In this document: piece by piece, positions 1-7,081 of the stretch
Position numbering within the stretch: the first letter of the stretch is position 1
Layout: each line of letters starts with the position of its first letter
Assembly: GCA_003644825.1 (NCBI GenBank)
Contig: QNDJ01000073.1
Coordinates: 1 to 7,081 of the forward strand
DNA from: Candidatus Zhuqueibacterota bacterium
GTDB lineage: Bacteria; SM23-31; B21-G16
Direction of reading: 5' to 3'
DNA: 7,081 bases
Program-made: the position numbers and the translations under genes
The notes under the pieces: generated by a model
Database searches by the model: none
Told to the model about the DNA's origin: nothing
The model's input: only the letters and a program-made list of their open reading frames with translations

Positions 1-908
1 AATTTCTTCAAGTGCCATATAACACCATTAAAATTACCCTTTTTAAAATATGCTTCAGCAATTATCAAATATGGTGTAAATAGAGTATCGTTCAACTCAA
101 TCGAAACTTCAGCTTCTTTTATTGCTTTATCAAGTCTTCCAGTATTTAAATATGCTGAACCGAGGTTCTGATGTAAAACAGACCTGTTAAACGAAGATAA
201 ATCACCCTTCAAAATACCATTCTCATAAAAATTTATTGCTTTTTCCCAGTCAAATAAAAGAGAATATTCTTCACCAAGATAATAATAATTTATTCCACAC
301 TCAGGTTTTTCAGAAATTTCCTTCTTTAAAATGTTTATATTCCTCTCTATTTTTCTTTTCCGGGTTGTTTCATCTTTCTGGTAACCATAATGTTCAACCA
401 TTACACAGGTTGGCAATATTTTTCCACCGGCTTTCATTACAGACACAATTATCTGTTCGTGGATTCTCCCTTCATAATAAATACCTAATCCATTCTTAAA
501 AACCCTCGGATGAGAATTGATGAAAACTGAACCCGCCTTACTCTCCGGAACCTGACTCCTAAAATTAAGATAATACGCTATGCCTTCACCAGAATTTAAA
601 TATTCTAACAATTTATTATAATTGTCTCTATCAATAAATTCGTCAGCATCGAGAACAACAATCCATTTTCCTGTTGCATATTTTAAAGATTCATTTCTTG
701 CTTCAGAAAAATCATCATTCCATTCCTTAAAATAAACCTTTGCACCATATTTTCTCGCTATATTAACTGTATCATCTGTAGAACCAGTATCAACCACAAT
801 TATTTCACCGAAATACCCTTTTGTATTTTCAAAAAATCGTTTTAAATTTTCTCCCTCATCTCTTACAATCATACAAAGAGATAGGTCAGAATGGTCAACT
901 TTTCCCAT
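1..908 (-). CDS. GT2-TPR glycosyltransferase (3' end outside window)
   Basis: The reading frame runs from an ATG at 908-906 to the left edge with no stop, giving 302 complete codons. Residues 9-175 are a GT2 domain: LSLCMIVRDEGENL, D40 in VVDTGSTDDT, the W63NDDFSEARN72 segment, DAD at 87-89 followed by E90, the GRIHEQI motif with H150 and E151, and H173 in VEHYGY. All expected catalytic and metal-binding positions of the LOS beta-1,4-glucosyltransferase-like GT2 group are present, so it is probably active. From about 206 on it continues as TPRs: two full repeats and a third cut by the edge. It should act in the cytosol; no signal peptide or membrane segment is seen. The ATG was chosen because it sits directly before the conserved first strand; a TTG two codons upstream is a weaker alternative. 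It lies 16 bases after the previous stop and is presumably co-transcribed. Donor and acceptor are unknown. Confidence 0.92.
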   Translation of the reverse strand, partial: MGKVDHSDLSLCMIVRDEGENLKRFFENTKGYFGEIIVVDTGSTDDTVNIARKYGAKVYFKEWNDDFSEARNESLKYATGKWIVVLDADEFIDRDNYNKLLEYLNSGEGIAYYLNFRSQVPESKAGSVFINSHPRVFKNGLGIYYEGRIHEQIIVSVMKAGGKILPTCVMVEHYGYQKDETTRKRKIERNINILKKEISEKPECGINYYYLGEEYSLLFDWEKAINFYENGILKGDLSSFNRSVLHQNLGSAYLNTGRLDKAIKEAEVSIELNDTLFTPYLIIAEAYFKKGNFNGVIWHLKK

Positions 909-924
909 TATCAAATAAATATTT
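909..924 (-). other. Short AT-rich intergenic spacer without a clear ribosome binding site
   Basis: The 16 bases between the stop of the 705-residue gene (927-925) and the ATG at 908 are almost entirely A and T, with one G. No Shine-Dalgarno sequence is seen at normal distance; the nearest purine-rich GGAAGG is roughly 30 bases before the ATG, inside the previous gene. Translation may depend on ribosomes re-initiating after the upstream stop or on the unstructured AT-rich leader. No terminator hairpin is present, which supports read-through from the upstream gene. Confidence 0.6.
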
Positions 925-3042
925 TTATATTTTTTTGCCTTCCATAATAACTCTTTCAAGAACTTCTTTATACCCTGCAAGAAGCTCAGAATACAGATTT
1001 TTAACCACGCTCAATGTTCCATACCGCTCTGCATTTAAATATCCAAATTTTATTCCTTTTTCGTATTCTTCGATAGCTTTTTTATAATTATTTTCTTCTT
1101 TTGCAATATCACCCTTTGATTTATATATCAACCAGAAGTAAGGATTACTTTTCTCGGATTTTTCCAGGAATTCATTTGCTTTTTTTAGGTTACCTTCTCT
1201 GCGGAAACACTCGCCCATCACATAATAAGCCTCATAATCACTTCCAATTTTGTTCAATATAAGAAAAGAATATTTATTTTCTTTAAGATGACTTTCCCTG
1301 CATTTCAGGAATTTTCTCATAACCTCTATTGATTTTTTATATTCATTCTTATGAAGGTATAACCATCCCAGTGCAAGAAGTGGATCAATATAATCACTTT
1401 TCACTTTTAACGCTTTATAACAACATTCCTTACCTTTATCCCATTCTCCCCTTCTAAAATGGACAAGAGCAAGTTGATATAAAGACATAAGATATAAATG
1501 CTGTTGTTCTTCATTTTCCGGTGAAAGAATTTTAAGAGCTCTATGAATATGTTCTTCAGCCTCGTTTGAAAAATTTCTGCTTAAATACATTTGAGCAATA
1601 TTAAACCTGACAAAAGGGTCATCAGGATTCTCATCTACCTGTTTCAATAACAATGATAAACTTCTTTTAAACTTTTCCCACATTCTTTTCTGGTCAAGGT
1701 CATAACCATAATGGTAAATCCGAATATCAGACATTGCCGAATTCTCTGGCATCTTCAACAAATTATGAACAATCCCATAATAATAAATATCCTTTCTTCT
1801 TCTATAAAACCTGGGATAATAATGTTTTCCTCTACTTACACCGCCAAGCTGACCAGGCAATGAACTATAAATAGCAACACAAATAGCATCATAATCTTTT
1901 TGCCATTTTGCCATCATTATTTTTGGAATATCCTCTCTTTCCAGTTCTTCATCCGCATCTATACTGAATATCCAGTCCTTTGTTGCATGTTCGTGGGTAT
2001 GGTTTCGAGCTTCGCTGAAACTATTTTTCCACGGATGATGATAAACCTTCGCTCCATAAGACTTTGCTATCTCAACGGTCTTATCAGTTGAACCTGTATC
2101 AACAATTATTAACTCATCCGCTATATCAATTACAGAATCAAGACACCTGGGAAGCATCTCTTCTTCATTTTTTACTATCATACAAACACTAATCTCAGGC
2201 TCTTTCCTTTTTATATAAGGCGAAGAATTAATACTTTTTAGCAAATCCTTACCTTCTTTATTTTCTGGATGATGTAAAAGATACTCCTTTATAAAAGATT
2301 TAGCTTTCTTAAATTTAAAAAGTTTTGAATAAAGAACACTTATATCAAAAAGTGCATCCACAGAACCAAGTTTAATTGCGTTTAACAGTTCTTCTTCTGA
2401 ATACTTAAAATAATTTACAGATTTATAAAGCAAACCAAGTATCCTTGAAATTTCATAACTGGTAGGAACTCTTTCTTTACCCTTTAAAAGGACATTCTCT
2501 GCTTCCCTATAATCTCCTTTCTGAAAAAGAAGTATACCAAGATTTTCATACAAAAGATGATATTTATCATTAAATTTCAAGCCTTTATTAAAAAATTCAA
2601 TTGCTTCATCAAATTTCCCGATTTTCGTGCAAGATGTCCCGATATTATTACATATTTCACAAGCTTTACTTTCTACATCGTCTATAAAAAAACTACCAGA
2701 AAAATCACTGGAATTTTCAAGAATTTTCAGATATTCCTTACCAGCCTCTATCGCTTTTTCATATTCTCCAAGGGTCTGATAAACATAATTCAGTAAAAAA
2801 TTTAACTCCAGTGTATTTACAGGATGCAACTTACACTCCTCAAAAATATTTCTCGCTTCCAGAACTCTACCAACCATATACAATCCAAAACCATAAAGCA
2901 TATATAACCTCAGTCTATCTTTTTTCCCTGAATTTCCATTACTCCAGGCCTCATAGGTAGAAACCAGTTTACCATATTCATTCCTCGATGCATACTCATA
3001 CAATAAGTCAACTATATTTTCATCCAGCTTATTTTTCCCCAT
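925..3042 (-). CDS. TPR-GT2-TPR glycosyltransferase, 705 residues, complete
   Basis: This is a GT2 glycosyltransferase embedded between two TPR solenoids, probably cytosolic, with unknown sugar and acceptor. Residues 79-262 carry about five TPR-like repeats. The catalytic domain spans about 283-450, starting at ISVCMIVKNEEEMLPRCLDS, with D315 in VDTGSTDKT, the W338...SFSEARN347 segment, the metal-binding DAD at 362-364 followed by E365, H426 in YYGIVHN and H444 in IYHYGY. Residues 473-670 hold about five further TPRs. The type is that of LOS beta-1,4-glucosyltransferase-like GT2 enzymes, also related to the sublancin S-glycosyltransferase SunS. The VHN where the two neighbours have HE places it in a different subgroup. 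The start is well fixed: it is the only usual start codon after an in-frame TAA at 3063-3061, and AGGA lies 9 bases before it. It overlaps the upstream gene by 14 bases, which suggests translational coupling. No membrane segment or signal peptide is visible. An acceptor-protein role for the TPRs is inference by analogy with OGT. Confidence 0.95.
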   Translation of the reverse strand: MGKNKLDENIVDLLYEYASRNEYGKLVSTYEAWSNGNSGKKDRLRLYMLYGFGLYMVGRVLEARNIFEECKLHPVNTLELNFLLNYVYQTLGEYEKAIEAGKEYLKILENSSDFSGSFFIDDVESKACEICNNIGTSCTKIGKFDEAIEFFNKGLKFNDKYHLLYENLGILLFQKGDYREAENVLLKGKERVPTSYEISRILGLLYKSVNYFKYSEEELLNAIKLGSVDALFDISVLYSKLFKFKKAKSFIKEYLLHHPENKEGKDLLKSINSSPYIKRKEPEISVCMIVKNEEEMLPRCLDSVIDIADELIIVDTGSTDKTVEIAKSYGAKVYHHPWKNSFSEARNHTHEHATKDWIFSIDADEELEREDIPKIMMAKWQKDYDAICVAIYSSLPGQLGGVSRGKHYYPRFYRRRKDIYYYGIVHNLLKMPENSAMSDIRIYHYGYDLDQKRMWEKFKRSLSLLLKQVDENPDDPFVRFNIAQMYLSRNFSNEAEEHIHRALKILSPENEEQQHLYLMSLYQLALVHFRRGEWDKGKECCYKALKVKSDYIDPLLALGWLYLHKNEYKKSIEVMRKFLKCRESHLKENKYSFLILNKIGSDYEAYYVMGECFRREGNLKKANEFLEKSEKSNPYFWLIYKSKGDIAKEENNYKKAIEEYEKGIKFGYLNAERYGTLSVVKNLYSELLAGYKEVLERVIMEGKKI

Positions 3043-6000
3043 TGATATTATTCCTTTTCTTTAATAAATTTTCACAGAGAACAAGATTTCTTTTTGCAGA
3101 TTCAAAATCCGAATTAAATGACAGGGACTTTGAAAACCAATCAACAGCATCCTCTATTTTACCAAGTTTAACAAAACAGTTGCCAATATTGTAATCAATT
3201 ATATAATCCTCACCCTTTTCATTAATGGCCATCATATAAAAATTCAAAGCTTTATTGAAGTCATTAAGCCTGTAACAACAATTACCAAGGTCAACATAAA
3301 CCTGAGCTTTATCTATTATATACTTTTTCATTGAACTATTATCACTCTTTATAATAATATCCTGTAAAAGTTCCTTTGCTTTTTTATATTTTTCCTGATA
3401 AAAATAAATACCAGAAATAATATACATTGCAAATATATTATCAGGGTTTATCAAAAGAGATTTTTGAGCACTTTCAAAAGCCATATTATAATCTTCATCT
3501 GCAAAATAAAGCTGGGCAAGATTTGTATATACCTCCTCAATCAAATCATCTTTTATAGTAGAGATTTTAAACTTAATCACCAGGTTGTATTCATCTATTG
3601 CATCTTTATTTTTCTTTAAAGCCTGATATGTTTTCCCCAGGTTATGATGAACAAAAGGGTAATATGGATTAAACTTTTCTTCTTCAAGCAAAAGCATCAA
3701 ATTCCGTTTATTTCTTTTAATTTTTTTTTCTTCGGAGATAGCAAACCCCCAATGAATTATTTTTATATTACTCTTTATTACTTTTCCACCTATTCTTTTT
3801 ATCGATGGTAAAATCTGCTCATGGACTGCTCCTTCAAATTTTACATCAGGGTGATTCCTGAACAACCTGCAATAATCACTTGCAACCGATTTAAAAATGT
3901 TTCCCTTTTGTTGTGGAATATATTCATATAAATTAACAGCCATAAGATCTTTATTTTTTATTATATCAAGAATTTTTTTGCAGTCTTCTTTTTCTACTTT
4001 TTCATCTGCATCAAGATATAAAATCCAATCTCCACTGGCTTTTGAAATAGAGAAATTACGGGCTCTGGAAAAATCATTACACCATTCAAAATCAAAAATT
4101 TTGGCACCATATTTTTCTGCCACTCTTTTTGTTCCATCTGTTGAACCAGTATCCACAATGATTATCTCATCCACAATATCCTTCACACTATCCAGGCACA
4201 CAGGAAGATTCTCTTCCTCGTTTTTTACTATCATACACAGAGATAAAGAAACCTTTTTATCATCATCTTTTTTCAGAATTCCATTTCCTATTTCATTAAT
4301 TTTTTCAATCCACCGGTCAGCAATTTTAGGCCAGGTATACATTTTATAAGCTCTTTTCCTTCCACCCTTACTCAGCTTATCCCATAACCTATCATCCTTC
4401 AGAAGCCTGACAACTTCTTTTACAAATCTTCTCTGGTAATCTTCAGTTCTTGCATCGCCATCAATAATAATACCACTAACTCCATTTTTTACAGTTTCAG
4501 GTAAAGCTGCAAGATTCGTTGTTACCACAGGTAATCCTGCGGCTTGAGCTTCAATTGCTGAAATACAGGAAGTCTCTCTAAAAATACTGGGGTATGCTAA
4601 AACCCTACCCTCAAGTAATTCCTTTGCCAGTTCTTTTTTTGAAATATCAACTCTTAATTTTATACCCGGCTGTTTCATCAAATCAAGGTATGGTGCTACT
4701 TCATTGTCCTTCTCAGATAAAGAATATGTAAATAAATGTAATTCAGCTTCTGGAACTTCCCTTCTTATTTCCGGGAATACCTTAAGTAAAATCTCCAATC
4801 CTCTTATAGGTCTACTTGTATATAATATCTTGTTTTTGTTCCTTGTTATCCGCTTCTGTTTAAAATTATCAGGGTCAAAACCATTTCTTGTTATAAAAAA
4901 TCTATCTTCAGAAATGTTTAAGTTCTTCTTCCATTCTTCTGTGTGAAATTTGCTTAAAGTGAAAAAATAAATATCCGAGAAATCCAGTTTACTGAAATCA
5001 TAATCCCTGAGATATGCAACATCAAATGTATCGTGTAGCCAGATTATCTTTATATCTGCATTAATTTTATAAAAAAACGGCTTAAAAGAACGTGAAGAAA
5101 TAAAAACTTTAGCTCTGTTAAACTTATTAAAAATATGATAATCAACGAGCTCTCCATACTCAACATTTTCATAGACACCTGGTTCATCACAGTTATTAAA
5201 TACTTTAACCTTAAATCCTTTTCTTGCAATTTCTCTTGCCATATAAAATAATGCGCTTTCACTACCACCGAGTCCTTTTTCATAAATTGTATTACCATCA
5301 AATTTAATTCCCCCTGTGTAAAATACAAAATCTACATCATCTTCCTTTACCTTTATTCCGCATTTTTCCGCTGATAACAAATAATATTCATAAGCCTGTT
5401 CAAAGTTTATATCCCTGGAAATTGCCTTTCTGAAATATTTTACAGAAGTAGAATAATCCTTCTCTGAAAAATAAATCATCCCAAGGCTAAAGTATGGCCT
5501 GGGCTGTAAAGGGTCAATTCTAATAGCCCTGTTCAGAGTTTCAATACCTTCTTTTCTTTTTCCTTTCAGAAATAATACATAACCAAGGTTATTCAATGCT
5601 TCAACCTGCAATGGATTTATTTTCAGGATTTGTCTGTAGCATTCAATTGCATCATCAAACCTTTCTGATGAAACATAACTGTTCCCATTTTCCAGCAATT
5701 CCTGTATGTTTTCTTCTTTTACTTTCTTTTTCTCAACGGTTAATCCGGTATTTTGAACTTCATTTTTAATTCCCCATTTCTTATTATATTTATCCTCATC
5801 TCTCAAAACTACTTTATTTTTATCCTCAACTAAAAATTTCGCATAAACCGTTGAAGTGTCTAAAAATATGTTATGAACAGAAAAACCAGCTTTTTTTGCT
5901 AAATTCAGGTAATCCTTAATTGAAAATTCAACTGATTCAAATCTTTCATCAAAACCACCTGCTATATTTAAAAACTTACGGGGGAAAATAATAGAACCAT

Positions 6001-7081
6001 CCATATTAACAACACAATTTTCATCATTACTATCAGTTATAACATTAACAGCATTTTTTAAAAAAGGTAAAACAACTGCAGGGCCTGACAGATTTATAAA
6101 TATATATCTTCCTGAACATTGTAATAATATTTCATTTATGTTCTTTGCAAATGGATAAGGTGAAGTCAATTCAAAAAACTTTATATTACTTTTTTCAATT
6201 TTTCTTAAATTTTTTTTCTTACCAATAACAACAATTTCAATATCGGATAGATTAACCACTTTTTTCAAAATATTTAAGTCATCATAAAAATTACCATCTC
6301 TGTCAAAATATGGCAATATTACCGTCATATCGGGGCTTTTATAAATCAGATTATCATATTCCCATATTTTTTCCTCCCATAATTCTATACTTGATAGAAT
6401 AAAATCTTTACTTTTGTTTTTATTAATCTTGTTGAATAAATTTAAGATATTTTTATTAAAATCTTTTTTATGTATTTTTTCATTTCCTTCATTAACTGCC
6501 AGTACATCAAGGGCAACACCAAGTTTCAAACCATTTTTTCTCATTCTGTATGAAAGCTCAAGTTCTTCAACACCGCAGGTAAGGTTTTCATCAAGTAGTT
6601 TACCATTCCTTAAAATGCTTCTTTTAAAGCACAAACAATCCGTTTTCAGTAATTTAACTTCCTCAGCCTTACGATTGTATTTCTTTCTTAAAATACTATT
6701 TAGTTGAGAAACAGATATATCACCATTGCAAACATCAACATAAGAAAATACATTTTGAGAACAATACCCTTTTAATAATAATGGACCAACAAGTGAAAAC
6801 TCCTTATTTAAAAGCTTCTTAAACCTATTAATCCAGTTTTGAGAAATATTTAAATATGGTTTTAATAAAACTATATATTTTGAGGATGTTTTGCTTATTC
6901 CAAAGTTAAATGCTTCAGCATCAGAGGAAAAAGATATACCAGTAAAAATTTTAATATTTTTAAATGATTTTAAAATTTCAGGTGTGCTATCTGAGGAACA
7001 ATTATCAACAACAATTATTTCACCAATATCCTTTTTATTTTTATTCAATAGCGTAAAAAAAGACTTTATATATTTTTCAGA
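3029..7081 (-). CDS. Multidomain glycosyltransferase, GT2-GT2-TPR-GT4-GT2-TPR (5' end outside window)
   Basis: This gene encodes a large, probably cytosolic protein that should transfer sugars from nucleotide-sugar donors to an unknown acceptor. The frame is open to the right edge, giving 1350 visible residues, numbered here from the codon at 7081. Residues 1-215 are a GT2 domain entered just before its VVDNCSSDS strand (D26), so about 20-30 N-terminal residues or more are missing. Residues 250-440 are a second GT2-like domain lacking its acidic motifs. Residues 458-560 hold three TPRs with a 34-residue period. Residues 585-930 are a GT4 (GT-B) domain with GGSE (605-608), RNGFDP, TSRPIRGLE (755-763) and an E-x7-E pair (E836, E844). 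Residues 945-1116 are an intact GT2 domain with D977 in VDTGSTDGT, DAD at 1024-1026 and HE at 1087-1088. About five TPRs fill 1141-1326. No membrane segment or signal peptide is seen. It overlaps the next gene by 14 bases. The domain families are firm; donor and acceptor are unknown. Confidence 0.93.
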   Translation of the reverse strand, partial: SEKYIKSFFTLLNKNKKDIGEIIVVDNCSSDSTPEILKSFKNIKIFTGISFSSDAEAFNFGISKTSSKYIVLLKPYLNISQNWINRFKKLLNKEFSLVGPLLLKGYCSQNVFSYVDVCNGDISVSQLNSILRKKYNRKAEEVKLLKTDCLCFKRSILRNGKLLDENLTCGVEELELSYRMRKNGLKLGVALDVLAVNEGNEKIHKKDFNKNILNLFNKINKNKSKDFILSSIELWEEKIWEYDNLIYKSPDMTVILPYFDRDGNFYDDLNILKKVVNLSDIEIVVIGKKKNLRKIEKSNIKFFELTSPYPFAKNINEILLQCSGRYIFINLSGPAVVLPFLKNAVNVITDSNDENCVVNMDGSIIFPRKFLNIAGGFDERFESVEFSIKDYLNLAKKAGFSVHNIFLDTSTVYAKFLVEDKNKVVLRDEDKYNKKWGIKNEVQNTGLTVEKKKVKEENIQELLENGNSYVSSERFDDAIECYRQILKINPLQVEALNNLGYVLFLKGKRKEGIETLNRAIRIDPLQPRPYFSLGMIYFSEKDYSTSVKYFRKAISRDINFEQAYEYYLLSAEKCGIKVKEDDVDFVFYTGGIKFDGNTIYEKGLGGSESALFYMAREIARKGFKVKVFNNCDEPGVYENVEYGELVDYHIFNKFNRAKVFISSRSFKPFFYKINADIKIIWLHDTFDVAYLRDYDFSKLDFSDIYFFTLSKFHTEEWKKNLNISEDRFFITRNGFDPDNFKQKRITRNKNKILYTSRPIRGLEILLKVFPEIRREVPEAELHLFTYSLSEKDNEVAPYLDLMKQPGIKLRVDISKKELAKELLEGRVLAYPSIFRETSCISAIEAQAAGLPVVTTNLAALPETVKNGVSGIIIDGDARTEDYQRRFVKEVVRLLKDDRLWDKLSKGGRKRAYKMYTWPKIADRWIEKINEIGNGILKKDDDKKVSLSLCMIVKNEEENLPVCLDSVKDIVDEIIIVDTGSTDGTKRVAEKYGAKIFDFEWCNDFSRARNFSISKASGDWILYLDADEKVEKEDCKKILDIIKNKDLMAVNLYEYIPQQKGNIFKSVASDYCRLFRNHPDVKFEGAVHEQILPSIKRIGGKVIKSNIKIIHWGFAISEEKKIKRNKRNLMLLLEEEKFNPYYPFVHHNLGKTYQALKKNKDAIDEYNLVIKFKISTIKDDLIEEVYTNLAQLYFADEDYNMAFESAQKSLLINPDNIFAMYIISGIYFYQEKYKKAKELLQDIIIKSDNSSMKKYIIDKAQVYVDLGNCCYRLNDFNKALNFYMMAINEKGEDYIIDYNIGNCFVKLGKIEDAVDWFSKSLSFNSDFESAKRNLVLCENLLKKRNNINGEK
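3052..3055 (-). promoter_or_regulatory. Ribosome binding site of the 705-residue glycosyltransferase
   Basis: On the minus strand AGGA (within AAAAGGAA) stands 9 bases before the ATG at 3042-3040. It lies inside the last codons of the upstream gene. With the in-frame TAA at 3063-3061, it decides the start codon. The position fits translational coupling to the upstream gene, whose stop codon (3031-3029) comes just after this start. Confidence 0.7.
3721..3729 (-). other. Nine-adenine run in coding strand at the GT2/TPR junction
   Basis: The coding strand of the large glycosyltransferase gene reads nine consecutive A bases across the codons for E-E-K-K-I (about residues 1117-1121), just after the last GT2 domain and before the C-terminal TPRs. 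Runs of this length are known sites of RNA polymerase slippage in bacteria. One extra A places a TAA two codons on; one fewer A leads to a TGA within about eight codons. Either product would keep all glycosyltransferase domains but lose the C-terminal TPRs. That it is used is only inference. Confidence 0.4.

Noticed and set aside
909-935. AT-rich stretch as a promoter for the third gene
   Set aside because: The whole window is AT-rich, and no convincing pair of -35 and -10 elements can be separated from background; the gap is only 16 bases.
236-1087. Plus-strand open frames of 87 and 88 codons
   Set aside because: They lie antisense to the third gene and the end of the second, have Phe/Ser/Leu-rich compositions typical of reversed AT-rich coding sequence, and show no domain.
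2168-4237. Direct DNA repeat: the same 17 bases at 2168-2184 and 4221-4237
   Set aside because: These bases encode the conserved MIVKNE strand of two paralogous GT2 domains; the match is explained by protein conservation and shared codon preference, with no sign of a mobile or regulatory repeat.
3897-4349. Plus-strand open frame of 150 codons
   Set aside because: It is fully antisense to the intact GT2 domain of the large gene, whose motifs prove the minus-strand frame; the plus-strand product is Ser/Phe/Ile-rich with no recognisable features.
5050-5328. Minus-strand open frame of 92 codons
   Set aside because: It is in another frame inside the GT4 domain of the large gene, lacks a domain or ribosome binding site, and the main frame is continuous there.

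Overview
The window is a single block of minus-strand coding sequence from an AT-rich genome (about one third G+C by eye), with A/T-ending codons and frequent ATA and AGA. It reads as bacterial: genes are tightly packed or overlapping, and one start has a recognisable AGGA ribosome binding site. Nothing here fixes the taxon. A low-GC or candidate-phylum bacterium rich in TPR proteins fits, but that is inference.

Three consecutive genes run right to left. The first (7081 down to 3029) is cut by the right edge. It encodes at least 1350 residues carrying a GT2-like domain, a second and strongly degenerate GT2-like domain, three TPRs, a GT-B (GT4) glycosyltransferase domain, an intact GT2 domain of the LOS beta-1,4-glucosyltransferase-like type, and about five more TPRs. 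The second gene (3042 to 925) overlaps it by 14 bases and is a complete 705-residue TPR-GT2-TPR protein. The third (908 down to 1) follows after a 16-base gap. It is a GT2-TPR protein cut by the left edge, with about 302 residues visible.

The shared layout, strand and spacing suggest one transcription unit. No membrane segments or secretion signals are visible in any of the three, so the proteins probably act in the cytosol or at the inner face of the membrane. Together they look like an array of related glycosyltransferases building or attaching a glycan, with the TPR solenoids probably binding an acceptor or partner proteins. Whether the acceptor is a protein (such as flagellin, S-layer or a peptide), a lipid-linked oligosaccharide or a capsule precursor cannot be told from this window. 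There is no gene-free stretch, RNA gene, CRISPR array, mobile element, promoter or terminator that I can support. The most notable points are the multi-glycosyltransferase giant protein with two apparently inactivated GT2 domains, and its C-terminal third, which repeats the layout of the third gene.
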